64,000 nt of DNA from Cornus controversa (lineage: Eukaryota; Streptophyta; Magnoliopsida; Cornales; Cornaceae), in assembly GCA_026545225.1 (NCBI GenBank), contig CM048851.1, forward strand, positions 31,681,956 through 31,745,955. The letters run 5' to 3'. This document shows positions 38,602 to 50,345 of the stretch, in pieces. The notes under the pieces are model-generated. The model saw nothing but the letters and a program-made list of their open reading frames with translations, searched no databases and had not been told where the DNA came from. The first letter of the stretch is position 1. Each line of letters starts with the position of its first letter. Made by a program: the position numbers and the translations under genes.

Positions 38602-39614
38602 ATGTCGACAACAAGATTTATAGTTCCTTACAGCTTCATCAAGCTTCATATCAACCCCTCTAGAAGTTCTCAAACATTCATCTTCAATCCCATTTCTCTT
38701 TCTGCAATCTCAAAACACAAGAACAAATCTTATTTTCCGGCTAACAGGAGGCTGCAATATCTCAGTAATGGCCGGAGAGGTCAAACAGATGCCAATACAA
38801 AGAGGTAATATATATATATATATATATATACACAGTTTCCATATAATGAAGCTAATTTGCATCTCTTGAGTTATTACTAAGGTGTGATATCATATATATA
38901 TATATTGATGCAGGGACTTGGCTGCCTATACTAGTGTACAACCAGGAGGAGCCCCACATTCCTCAGGAACCCCTTCAAACTCTTGGTAAGTTGAAATTAG
39001 ATTCATAGATTGTATTTGTACGCCCAAAATTTCATTCAATTCTTTTGATAATTTTAGTTCAACAGTGCAATTTAAAAACTTTTTATTTTTTGGTTTCAAA
39101 TTTAAAAACATTTTTAATTTGCAAATATTCTAGCAGGAAACATTGGATTCTGGGAATCCTAATATCAGCAATTCTACCATTTTTTAGGCACAAATTGGGG
39201 CCATTATTTACACTGACAGGTAAGGATTTAATAAACATTTGGTATAGTACTCATGCATACCATTCTTGCAAACATTTCAATTATTAGTGATTTTGTTTTT
39301 GTGCATTCAGATTTATTTTTATTTTATTTTTGTAAAACCTTGACTCATTAAACTTTGACGTATATATATATATATATATAGAAAAAGTTGAAAACGCGGT
39401 GGAAACAGCAGATGATATAGCAGAAGCTATTGAAAAGATAGCCAAGCAAGTGGAGAATGTAGCAGATGAAGTTGGCGACGAGCTTCCTGAAGGTGGAAGA
39501 CTTAGAAAAGCCTTTGATTATGTTGAAAATCTGGCCAACAAAGCCGCTAAGGATGCTCATTTAGTAGACGAAGTCCTCGACAAGGTTTCACTTCATACCC
39601 TTTATTTTATCTGC

Positions 39615-39645
<31 letters not shown>

Positions 39646-39792
39646 GCACCAAATGAATCAGATCATCAATTTTTCTTTAATGAAATGCAGGTTGTGGAAG
39701 TGAAGGAAGAGGTGGACTCATTCATTCATCCTGTCATTGATGAGCGCAGTGAGAGAGCCAAAGAAGCAAGTGAAAAAAAATCAACTACATAA
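38602..39792 (+). CDS. Probable plastid membrane protein of unknown function
   Basis: Five exons are inferred: 38602-38804, 38914-38985, 39137-39219, 39382-39584 and 39691-39792. All introns are GT..AG and phases agree, giving 220 residues. The N-terminus (about 65 residues) is rich in Ser, Arg and Lys and poor in acid, like a chloroplast transit peptide. A hydrophobic helix (WILGILISAILPFF, about residue 93) follows. A long amphipathic acidic helix region (about residues 120-185, with repeated VEN/IEK/VDEV heptad-like spacing) contains DELPEGGRLRKAFDYVEN, a run that looks strongly conserved. A charged tail ends the protein. This suits a membrane-anchored plastid protein of a plant-specific uncharacterised family. 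I cannot name it, and targeting is inferred only from composition. Confidence 0.8.
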
Positions 39793-41528
39793 ATTTCAAA
39801 TAAAGCAGGGTCAATATTGTACCATTAATTCTGACGTGTAATTTGTTAGAGTAAAGATGAGAGTTGTTGAACTTATCTGTAAATGCAATTTCATTGTACT
39901 ATTCAACATTATTAATTTATTTGTTAAATTAAATGCAATTTGATTATACTATTCTAAATATTAAATTTATTTATTTGTTTTCTTGGTCTTTCCGCTATTT
40001 TGACTACATCACCGGGAATTGCATGTGCACATTAAGATTAATAATTTAAGCATTCTCAAGAATTGGACTTATATATATATATATATATATATAAGAATTG
40101 AGCATTGGTTACAGCGCATATCTGTCATAAAGCTATAATATATTAATATTAACTTTTGGTATCAATGTTAGGTGTTGACTGTAGAGAGAGAGAGAGAGAG
40201 AAACATGTTGCTCCCAGATTTTAAATTGAATTCTCAAGCTGGCAAATATTTTGCCATTATTCCGAGCAAACTTCCACTAATACAATAAAAGCACAAACTT
40301 AGTACACTAAACTTTTATCATTGCGCGATTAGGAGAGTGTCAAATATATGTAATATTATTTCTGTATAGGGAGAGTCTGTTTTTCTTTTTGTTTTGATTC
40401 GTAATCTTCAAATTATAATGAAACAATTTTACTGTATGTCGAAGTTTGCCCTCCTTTGACTCAAATAATCTTTGTTAGAAATTCAAAATTTTCAAAATTT
40501 AAATTATCTATTAAATCAAGTAAGTTTTTCTTAATTGGAAAAAAGAAAAAGAAAAAAATAATATTGTGATATGTTATGTTTTGATCTAATATTTAAGTTC
40601 TTCGGTTAAGATTGTGATCCAACAAAGGTTTAAAGACTAAATTTTCCATCAATTTGAAAATTTGAGTTTTAGGACCTTCGGCAACAATTGGAATGAAAGC
40701 ACGAGTAAAATCTGGGACCTTCATCCCTGTCCATTCAAACTTGGATTGTACTCTGTTCAGAAATGTAAATCCATATGATATATAAATAAATAAATAAGCA
40801 AAAATTACAAATACATGGAGTCGAAATGAACGATTTTCAAAATCATGTATTTTACCTAAAACACGAACATGAAAAAATACTGTTGCTTTTTCAAATTGTC
40901 TTTTTAAACATTTTGGCCCTGTTGACAACCAGTGATATAAAATTAGTTCAAAATAGTGTGCACAAAAACTGATACTCACATCCAAAAAAGTGATACTCAA
41001 GTGCATAAATATAATACCTTATTGCAGAAACTGATATTTGAACCAAAAAAGGTTTTAAAATTTTGGAGAACCAATTAAACATGGTATTATAACATTTGTA
41101 TGACAAAATAAAAAATAATTTGGCCTTAGCTCAAAGAAAATATATCACCTTGATATCTTATTAAAACATCAAGTATTTACTTCCAAAATGTAAGAAGAGA
41201 ATGAAAAAGCATGAAAATGCTTAAGGAAGAAAGAATAGTGTTTTCCCATGTCCATCTAGTTTTTGAATCAAATACCTAATTTAGAAATCATTGACTTTGA
41301 CTATATGTATTTGTAATTTACACTTTAAAAATACATGTATTTGTAATTTTTTCTAGGAAAAAAAGTCCCAAGTTGTAGAAGCCTTTCTAGACTGTTTGAA
41401 TTGCTAGAAGATCAAGTACAAGGACTGACATATTTTACAATGCGATTCAAGGAATTTGTTTAGACTCACGAAACCTTACTTCTGATTGAAATTAGTCCAA
41501 TAATCAATACTTATAAGCATTGCTTGCA

Positions 41529-41576
<48 letters not shown>

Positions 41577-42290
41577 TTTCGACCAAAATTCATCATTTAG
41601 TGCGGGTACCCAAGTGAAAGGGATGGCTACATTATGTGTATGTGGTCTTGCTCCACCAAACTTCTTGTTACATGGATAGTACATTTTTAGGGAGGTGGAG
41701 TGAAGTTGTAGCCTCTGAATATATTCTTTCAAAAGTGTAAGATTGACAATTTTTTTTTGAGGTTTTTGTTGGAGGCCAACTCAAATTATTCTTATTTTTG
41801 GTAGTTATATTCGTTAGGATGTTTTTAGAAAATTGAAGTGTTTTTGGAATTACTTTAATTTAATGGTTTAAATAGATCTACAGCATAGCATATTTTTAGA
41901 AATATTAATATTTTTTTAGTTTGTCTCAGCAAATTGTAATTTCAATTGCATTAACAAATACTATTCAATTTAACTTCCACTTTGCCCACTAATCTATATC
42001 ATAAATATTACAACATTTTATATCATAAATACGAGTCCATAATGAAATCTTTATATAATAATCATCTAATATAATGGATGAAATTGAATAATTGTGACAG
42101 TCAGAGTGATTGAAATTATACAGTTACCAACCAATTCATCAGTTGGGAAAACAAAAAACAAAAAAAACAAATTCATCAGATGATATTTCAACCCCTTTGA
42201 TTTGATAATCGCAAGACCACCTATCTTCCGTGGTCTGAGGACCACTTGAGTTTTAAACACAAGGATCCCATCAATGTATCAGGACCCTGA
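39793..42290. other. Intergenic, no supported gene
   Basis: Simple repeats occur at about 40071-40093 (AT), 40182-40200 (GA) and 41531-41573 (AT, about 21 repeats). A 137-codon minus-strand open frame at 40593-41006 has no domain and is not called. The block is otherwise AT-rich. Confidence 0.55.
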
Positions 42291-42296
42291 TCCTTC

Positions 42297-42357
42297 CACG
42301 TGTACAAAATGGGACCCATCCTATCCATTTAAAAGGAAAAACCCGCTATAACGGCTA
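42297..42357 (+). promoter_or_regulatory. Promoter elements of the coiled-coil gene: G-box and MSA-like site
   Basis: CACGTG (a G-box) is at 42297-42302. A TATA-like TTTAAAAG is at 42328-42335. TATAACGGCTA at 42347-42357 matches the mitosis-specific activator consensus YCYAACGGYYA at 10 of 11 bases, including the AACGG core. MYB3R binding and G2/M expression would follow if it is functional. This is inference from motifs only. Confidence 0.35.
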
Positions 42358-42581
42358 GCCCTCTCAATTGCGACACTCAAAAGTCTCCAGACGTTTTTAA
42401 ACCAAAAAACAATCTCTCTCTCTCTCTCTCTCTCACTCTCAATGCAGTCCATTCTCATCATAATTGCAATTACGCCGCATATTTTGGAAATCTAGGGTTT
42501 GTTTCTTGAATTTTTTGCAATTTCAGGGGTATTAAATTCATTGAAGAAGCAGAGAACCAGATAATTCCTCGAAGATCAAGA

Positions 42582-45500
42582 ATGGATCTTCCACAAGAAT
42601 TAGACAATTTCATCAGAGAATCGATCGACCATTCCCTTGGCCTCTCTGTATCTACACGCACTCTGGAGTTAAAGCTCCGAGCATCCCAAGAAGCCCAACA
42701 GCGTCTTCGAGACCAGTGCTTGTGTTTACAGGCCAGATTGGAGGAGAAAGACGAAATCATCGCTCGTGCTAGGGTTCGTCTATGTCATTCATTCCTTAAC
42801 TGATTACATGATTACTTGTGTCTCGAAGTGTATTTAGGGTTTTTAGGTCTTGTGATTATTAGTTTATGATTGGTTTTTGAAATTAGGCTGAATCGAGTAT
42901 GAATGCGCAATCATTGAAGAAGTTTGTAGAAGAGAACCACAAATTGGCGATGGCGTGTGATGATCTTTTGAGTCAGTGTAAGAGGTGGGAGAAGGAGTGC
43001 TCATTATATGATCACGATCGAGAAGCGTTGATGGATTTCGGGAATGAAGCTGATGAGCGTGCCAAGGAGGTGGAGACTCGTGTTCATGAGTTGGAGGAAG
43101 AATTGAGAAGGTTATCCGAAGAAGTGCAGTTCTACAAGGATCAATGCGAGACGCAAACAGTAAAATTCATTCTTTTGCCTCAGTTTTCTTTATGCTTATT
43201 ATTTGTTAGTCTCAGTAAAAAGAATATTTTTCAGGCAATTTTATTTGCCATTGAATTACTGAATGCCAAATTTGTTGTGTATTCCCTTGGGCATGAAAGG
43301 TTATTAGTGTATAACAAGTATTAATTTTGACAGTGGGTGAAGGCTGTTTAAGAGTTTGTCACTTTCACCTTCAGAAAAAGACTGCTGCCAATTTGATCTG
43401 TCAGAGTTTAAGAAGTCATGACTAGTTAACCACAAGTTTAGAAGTTGTGAAATCAAACTTCCTGGATAGTAAATTGGAGAAGCTTAAAGCAAATTAGAGA
43501 AGCTTTTGTACAATCAGAAATTTGGTAAAATCCAGTAAAAAATTTCACATACATAGTAATGAATTTATATCATTATATGCTGGAATGCAAATGACAGCAC
43601 AGAGTTTAGAGGACTGAACTTTTAAGTAAAATCTGGGATTGAGCTATAGCTTATCATGATGCAAGACCAATTATTTTAGAAATAGACTCGATTAACTTTA
43701 TAACTTTTGTATAATGCATAAATTTTGTAGTTTGTCAACCTCAAATCTTAGAAATTACATGTCATAAAAAATAATTCAATACTGATCTAAAATCTTCGAA
43801 CATCTAGTAATTCACTGTTGTACAATATGAATACAGCAGATGAACATGTTTTCAACTTCTTTTAAATGTTTATCTCATAAATTTTCTTTAGTGATATAAT
43901 AGAAATACAGTACAGTACATAATCTTAACTTCAAGTCTCAAAATAATAACTGAAACTCTAAACATCAATCTTGCTAAATGTTTACAGCTCAAAAGACAAA
44001 GTGTCTACTTTATGATCCAAACACGTCAACCATCTACTATTTTGAGAGTTGAATATAACATCATGTAAGTTAGATTCTTCAAACCAGTGGTCTCTCACCC
44101 ATGGACCAACACCCGTAACTTATAGATTTATGAGCTTTCACAAGTGGACTGTTGCCACACCATATTAACCTCAACATTGCTTGCTTGTAATCTTATTTTG
44201 AAATTATATGATCTGCAATATTCATGTAGTTACTCTGAGAATTTTTCTCATTTTCCTATGGAATTTTTTTAAAAACGATGGACTGAACAGAAGAACCAGA
44301 CTCTGTGAATTATAGTACCGTATGTCATATTCTGAAGATGAAACTACAATTCCTTTGGTGATGCATATGTATTCTTTTGAAAACTGAGTAATCTACCTGT
44401 CTTCCTGTGGGTATGCATATAAATTCTGTTGAAATCCAAGGTCTACGTTTATGCAATCTTGTAGCACTGTCCAGATATTCATCATAAACTTGATTCTCAA
44501 TAGCAAGTGATACAATTCCAATATACAGTGTCAAGGAGATTAAATTCAAGATTTTAGGTGTATATGGTCATGAACTTGAATTTTCATTATAAGCAGGTTT
44601 GTTCGTATTCAGTATCCAGAAAATCTCCCTCTTCTCACTTCAACAGTTTTTCATATTACTTTCTCAATCTTTTGATGATGGTGCTAATAGTGTGTACAAA
44701 TAGATAGTTTGGTATACTATGGTGAATGAATGAATGCTAACAAACTGAGTTATAATAATTTTGGTGCTTGTTCTTGATGAATTTGATTCTTAAAGCAAAT
44801 TGTATTCAATATATTTACCAATGCGCCTTTCAATTTTTCATTCTAATTTCTAATGAAATGCTGATAACCTGTGCAAAATTGATTGCTTGATTTAATTCTG
44901 GAGGCTGACAATTTCTTTAACTTTATTACCTTAAAGGTTGATACTTGTATGGAGGGCACATCTGAGGAACAAGTTTTACTTGAGCAGTTAGTGGCAACTT
45001 TGGTTGGCAAAGATGATATAGCACCAATTGCACAAGCTTTTTTAGTGTCAAATAGTGGTATAGAAGTTTGTAAGAGGTTGCTAGAAATGTGGAACAGGTG
45101 AGCAGTTACTTGTTTTTCATTAAATTTGATAATTTAGGTAATCAGATGTTATGTTTGATTCAATTACAAATGCTAAACAGATACGCTATCATGAAGTGCT
45201 GCTCATATCTTGGCTGCAATTTTTGCAAAATATTTTACTGAAAATCCTCTATTTTACTTGGGTAGCTTGAGGCCATCAACTCAGAACATTCTAGCACTTG
45301 CTGCTGAGGTCAAAATCCTACAGAAAGATAAGGAACACCTAAGGATTAACCTTCATAGAGCTGAAGAGGAGGTGAGCAAATTAGTAACGTTAAGTTGCTT
45401 AGTAGATTCCGTGCTGTCCTAGTAATAACCAACCATTATTTTAATATGTTTAGGTGAATGTATTGTTTGAAGAAAACAACATATTGGATAAAGAGAATAA

Positions 45501-45997
45501 GAAGTTGACAAGGCAATGCCACAAAGAAAGGCAGCATCACGGTTCTGGTGAAAAGCATGCTAGCAGTGCTTCTACCAAGGTGAGAAAAGAATAGAGTGCA
45601 TGATTCTAATTTTGTGTGTTTGCATACATCTGTAAGTGGGAAAATTATTATTTACCCCGGGTATTCCGTGTATGATAGAATCGCACCAGTAATATACCTC
45701 TATTATCCATTATTATAGAAAATAATGTGAAATATCAAGTTTTTACTCGTGGAATTCTGTGTATGGTGGAATCCCGGGGGGCTATAGCCAATAACTTCTC
45801 CTGTAAGTGCATGATTCTAATTTTTTTGTTTTCTGGCATGACAATTATGGATACTTTTATAATTTAATAGTAAATGAATTGTGATGCAGGGAAATAAGAG
45901 AAAATCTTGCTTCAAGATGAGCAGTCCAATTGAGAGAAAAATTGATTTAAGTGATGTTGTTGATTCACCAAGACAGCCCGTCACCCTTGCAATATAA
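42582..45997 (+). CDS. Plant coiled-coil protein, unnamed conserved family
   Basis: Six exons are inferred: 42582-42773, 42887-43159, 44937-45097, 45266-45371, 45454-45579 and 45890-45997. Introns are GT..AG and phases agree, giving 321 residues. Residues 20-155 are strongly helical with heptads (ELKLRASQEAQQRLRDQ; KKFVEENHKLAMACDDLLSQ; the block ECSLYDHDREALMDFGNEAD), which I recall as a highly conserved plant segment of unknown role. A middle part (about 157-208) includes LVGKDDIAPIAQAFLVSNSGIEVCKRLL, and a second coiled coil follows (about 210-275). The tail is basic and ends SPRQPVTLAI. There is no signal peptide or membrane helix. A structural or cytoskeletal role is plausible but unproven. 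Intron 2 is large (1777 bp), and intron 5 holds a MITE. Confidence 0.88.
45639..45800. mobile_element. 162-bp MULE-type MITE in an intron
   Basis: Exact 9-bp duplications CTGTAAGTG flank it (45630-45638 and 45801-45809). The inverted ends are imperfect (GGAAAATTATT and GAGAAGTTATT), followed by a CCCGGG on each side. It sits in intron 5 of the coiled-coil gene, away from the splice sites. Confidence 0.8.
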
Positions 45998-47695
45998 CTC
46001 CCCTGAATCTAGAATGTATAAGAAATAACATACATTTTTGTGATTACTTTGATTCTTTTTTGTCTTTTGTCAGTAATTCTTGTTTTAATGATGGTGTTAC
46101 CTTTGCTTGGTAACTTGCTATAAGCTCCTTTTATGATTGGAATTTCTTAAATCTACACATTTGTCATCCAAAATAGGATTATGGATTAGATAACTTGTGA
46201 CAAAGGGAGTTTACTAGCTTATACATATTGCTGTTGAATTATATTAGGTAGATATTGGTGAATAAGGATTGGTTAACTTTGCTAATGCAATTTGTCAAAA
46301 TAAATTTGTTGCACCTAAATTATTTTTTACTTGTAATTGCCTGTTTACATACCCTAGAAATATTTAAAATATCTACTTACCAGAAATATAACTGTGGACT
46401 ATATATTTTAAGGTAAAATTGTAAAACCCAGAGTAAGAAATAAATCCAAAGAAGTTGAAATTCTACCTAATTATTAGGTAAAGCTTTGAAGATTTGATGA
46501 TTTATAATGTTGGAAAGAAAGTTGGTCAAAATCATAATAATACTGTTTCATCTTTGATCACAAGTTTGTCTTCATGTTTACTTGATTACAAAAATGCTAT
46601 AATTCAATACCCTACGGATCAATAGTGTGGTCTATATAACTATCACTGTCATCAGTTTGAATGTCATATTCTTGCAACCATACACATTTCAACCATATCA
46701 AGATGCGAGTAATGACTGCAATGAGAATAGCTACTAGTTTCATATACCAAAGTCTTCTTTTCTTGGTTTTCAAGTTATATATTTTCTACCTTTTGCATTT
46801 ATCTTCTTTCTTTCTGTTTCGATATATTTTTTTAATAGAGAAATATTAGTTCCACATGATTCTATGCTGACTTGATCCATGTGAATTAACAACTCACACA
46901 CGCACGTGACCTTACAAGTAATTGAAAAGTGAGAAGATATCATTAGGTTAGAATCTATTCCGATAATACCTTAAGGGCTCATTTGGTAACTTGATTATTT
47001 TTTGTGTTCTGTTGCTATTTTTAAAAGACGAGAGGTTACATTAAGAAACGTGCTTTCATTTCGAAAAAAATTAATAACGGGTTAGATATAAGTTGAAAGC
47101 TTCAAAACGAAGCTATCGATTCTAATTTTTATTTTTAAGGGTACTGTAAGTTCTCAAACGTATTCTGTTTTTGACAAAAATGAGAGCAGAACTGAAAAAT
47201 ATGTTAACTCCTAATGTAATGTAATGTAAAATAAATTCTTTCACAACTTCAACAAACAATTTTGAAGTGATTAGAATGCAGATAATATAATTAAAAGTCA
47301 AGACCAAATTAAGAGATACAAGTTGTTATTTGGACACTTGAACCTCAAGAATGACTAAAATCAAATGTTGTGTGGTTAAGATTGAACAAAATAGGGTTAC
47401 CAATTTAGCATAGACAAAAGAGGGCAGTTGAGCCAACCTACTGGATCCTCACCGACCCCCAACCAAAGTCAAGTTACCAAACCCACACAAAAAGCAGGCA
47501 TTATTATGATCCTTTTCTTGTGTCTGGCATGTGAGGACTGAGGACTTGGTTTGGGGTAAGGATAACCAACTGTTGATGATATATATATATATATAGGCAT
47601 ATATACAGTAAGAGATAGAGAATTGATTGGGACAAAAACTGTTGTTGTTAATCACCTCAAGTTGATTTATTCAATTAACTCGAAAAACCAGCATA
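45998..47695. other. Intergenic, no supported gene
   Basis: The beginning should contain the 3'-untranslated region of the coiled-coil gene. The rest is AT-rich without recognisable coding sequence. A TATA-rich run at 47580-47606 lies about 100 bp before the hairpin at 47701 and could serve as its promoter. Confidence 0.5.
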
Positions 47696-47700
47696 TTTAT

Positions 47701-47946
47701 CAATTTCCTTAATTTCTTGAGTGTAGGTGAGCTTGCATGGACTAATGGGCTTGTAATTAATTTTCCTTAAATTTCTATAATATCGATATATTTAGCAATC
47801 TTCTATATTATAATCATGTCTTTCTGTTTGCATATATATATATAGAAATTGGTAAATATATCGATGTTATAGAAATTTAAGGAAAATTAATTACAAGCCC
47901 ATTAGTCCATGCAACCTCACCTACACTCAAGAAATTAAGGAAATTG
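47701..47946. repeat. Long near-perfect hairpin (MIRNA-like or foldback element)
   Basis: The left arm 47701-47799 and right arm 47848-47946 are inverted copies with about three mismatches over 98 bp and a loop of about 48 bp. Arms include CTTGAGTGTAGGTGAG and CATGGACTAATGGGCTTGTA. A transcript in either direction would form a long double strand. No target-site duplication is obvious, because the flanks are AT repeats. It could be a young MIRNA gene, an siRNA-producing inverted repeat, or a foldback transposon. Confidence 0.85.
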
Positions 47947-48196
47947 ATATATATATATTGTCAAAACAAAGTATTATGTATCATTATAGATATATATAGT
48001 TGTACCATCTATTTTCATAGCTATATTGATAAAGTTAATCATGCCTTAACAGGAAGCACGTCATTATGATGCTTAATAATAATCCCTCTTTACTCAAAAT
48101 AGTTAAAAGAAAAATTAATTCAACTGCAAGCAGCCTACATTTAAAACAATAATAATATATAATTGAGAAAACGCTTAATTGCTTTTGTTTATTTTT

Positions 48197-48523
48197 GTTT
48201 GACAAATCTAAAATCTCTCCCGCGATTTATGACTGTATCTCCTATATTAGGTTAATTCATTGTATCTCTAATTTTAATTTTAGGTTGATTTATGATTGTA
48301 TCCATTTTGTTTAGCCTTTGATTGATTATTTGTATCTCAAATTTTAAGTAAACCTAAATCAGTGATATAATCAATCAAACACTAAACTAGAGGGATACAA
48401 TCATAAATCAATGTAAAATTAGGGATACAATTAATAAATCTAAATTAGTGATATAATTAATGAAAGACTAAATTAAAAAGATACAATCACATATCACGAT
48501 AGAGATTTTAAATTAGTCTAACA
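48197..48523. mobile_element. AT-rich inverted-repeat MITE, about 320 bp
   Basis: The ends read TTGTTTGAC-AAATCTAAAATCTCTCCCG and, inverted, TTGTTAGAC-TAATTTAAAATCTCTATCG. Inside, several inverted copies of GTATCTCTAATTTTA-type motifs occur. Borders are accurate to a few bases and no target duplication is defined. It lies 450 bp upstream of the phytocyanin start codon. Confidence 0.6.
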
Positions 48524-48886
48524 ATTCTGTTTCTCCATCTCCGAAAGACAATTGCACAAAACAATTTAATAGAAACAGCTTCTTTTTTTTTGTTTTTTTG
48601 GTGGTTTTTAATTTTTAATATAGATGGCAGAGGTAAAAAAAAAAACTAGTATAACTTATTTTGAAAGCATTATTTATATATTAATTTATATGCTTTATAT
48701 GGGTAGGAGCTGGTTTAATCAAAGAAAACATCATAACTAACCATATGATAAAACCCGAAATCAACGACCCCACTTTTGTGGGCATTAGGTATGGAGTCTG
48801 ACTCAAGTCATACCCAGGGAATGATCACCTTTAGAACTATACACTTTAATGGAATTTTAAACCAAAACAAACACACATTGTACCAT

Positions 48887-48894
48887 TATATAAA
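48887..48894 (+). promoter_or_regulatory. TATA box of the phytocyanin gene
   Basis: TATATAAA lies 84 bp upstream of the ATG. It is followed by a CT-rich leader (CTTTCTCTCTCCTC), the typical arrangement of a strongly expressed plant gene. Confidence 0.7.
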
Positions 48895-48977
48895 CAGCTA
48901 CCCTTTCCCACCTATTATCATCTCCATCACTTTCTCTCTCCTCTTTCTTTCTCTCTCTAAAAAAAAACTCACACACA

Positions 48978-49493
48978 ATGGCAAACTCTAGTGCCCCATT
49001 TGTGTGCTTGATCTTAGTCTTGTGCTTTGTTGTTCCAAGCTTGGCTACAGATTACACAGTTGGTGACTCAACTGGATGGGCACTAAATGCTGATTATACC
49101 ACCTGGACTAGTGGAAAGACCTTTTCTGTTGGTGACACCCTTGGTGAGTACCTCATATATATATATACACACACACACATCACAACATTAATTATATATG
49201 ATTAATTGATAGATGATCAACAAGTTTGTATTATTTGTTACACACACACATATATATACACATCACAACATTAATTATATATCTTTAATTGATAGATGAT
49301 CAACAAGTTTGTATTATGTAATACAAACTTGTTGATCATCTATCAATTAAAGATATATAATTAATGTTGTGATGTGTAATACAAACTTGTTGATCATCTA
49401 TCAATTAAAGATATATAATTAATGTTGTGATGTGTATATATATAATACAAACTCGTTGATCATCTATCAATTAAAGATATATAATTAATGTTG

Positions 49494-49538
<45 letters not shown>

Positions 49539-49999
49539 CAGTGTTACACACTTTATTGATTGTGAATGCTAATTTAATTTGTGATTTTGATTACATGGTA
49601 CTAGCGTTCAATTACGGTAGTGGTCACACTGTGGATGAAGTGAGTGCAAGTGACTACAACACTTGCACAGTAGGCAACGCAATTACTTCAGACAGTAGTG
49701 GGGCGACCACAGTCACTCTCAAGACCACTGGGACACATTACTACATATGTGGTGTGATTGGCCATTGTGGCAGTGGCATGAAGCTAGCCGTGACTGTGGC
49801 AGCAGGCGGCGCTGCCACGTCGCCACCGGGAAGTAGCCCGCCTTCTGGGATTACTCCGCCTGCCGGCACCACCACCACTACCCCGACACCACCTAAGGCG
49901 CCGTCCACTGTCCCAGAATCATCTTCAACGGCTCTCTCTCCATTTGTTGGTCTTTTAGTTACTCTATTGGTCGCATTGTTCAAGTTTGTTATTGTTTAA
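48978..49999 (+). CDS. Phytocyanin (uclacyanin-type blue copper protein), GPI-anchored
   Basis: Two exons, 48978-49143 and 49605-49999, join in a GCG codon to give 186 residues. The single intron position is the one usual for the family. A signal peptide (about 1-23, ending SLA) precedes a plastocyanin-like domain (about 24-122). Type-1 copper ligands are His63, Cys104, His109 and Met114; Met as the axial ligand separates it from stellacyanins and from ligand-less early nodulin-like proteins. Cys76 and Cys110 should form the disulfide. A Pro/Ser/Thr stretch (about 125-165, [10 protein letters not shown] type) suits arabinogalactan glycosylation. A hydrophobic C-terminus suits GPI attachment. 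It should be an apoplastic, membrane-tethered copper protein acting in electron transfer or wall development. The intron is unusually palindromic. Confidence 0.94.
49179..49500. repeat. Five-copy direct and inverted repeat filling the phytocyanin intron
   Basis: A unit of about 57 bp (CATCACAACATTAATTATATA to GATCAACAAGTTTGTATTA) occurs twice forward (49179-49233, 49261-49317) and then three times inverted (about 49319-49376, 49378-49437, 49444-49499). The axis is near 49318. (AT)n follows. The copies are almost identical, so the expansion is recent. Confidence 0.9.
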
Positions 50000-50345
50000 C
50001 TAGTCTGGCACTCTGGCCAGGACAGAGGCAGTGCTTTCCTTAATTCCCTCTTTCCAAGTTTTCTAATTTCTCTCTCAGTATTTGTATTTGAGATCTTGTT
50101 TGATTTGAGTAGGTTATTTCACTTATTTCTGATTAGATCATAATTATTGTATCATACCTATACTTTTTTTCTCCTTAATTGTTTCCTTGAGGAGTCTTTA
50201 GTGGAAACTAATCACAAAAATTAAATATTTTTCTGTAGTAAATATTCTATTTTTCATCCATTAACATGTCCTTCTAATTTTAAAGCATTTACATTAGTGT
50301 CATTAACAAACAAATAAAGCTATAAATATAAGGTATTAAAATATT

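Noticed and set aside
40593-41006. 137-codon minus-strand frame
   Set aside because: Phe/Ile-rich content reflects AT-rich DNA. There is no domain, and part of it looks like repeated sequence.
41531-41573. (AT)n tract and other dinucleotide runs as regulatory sites
   Set aside because: Simple repeats are frequent throughout. Position alone does not support a function.
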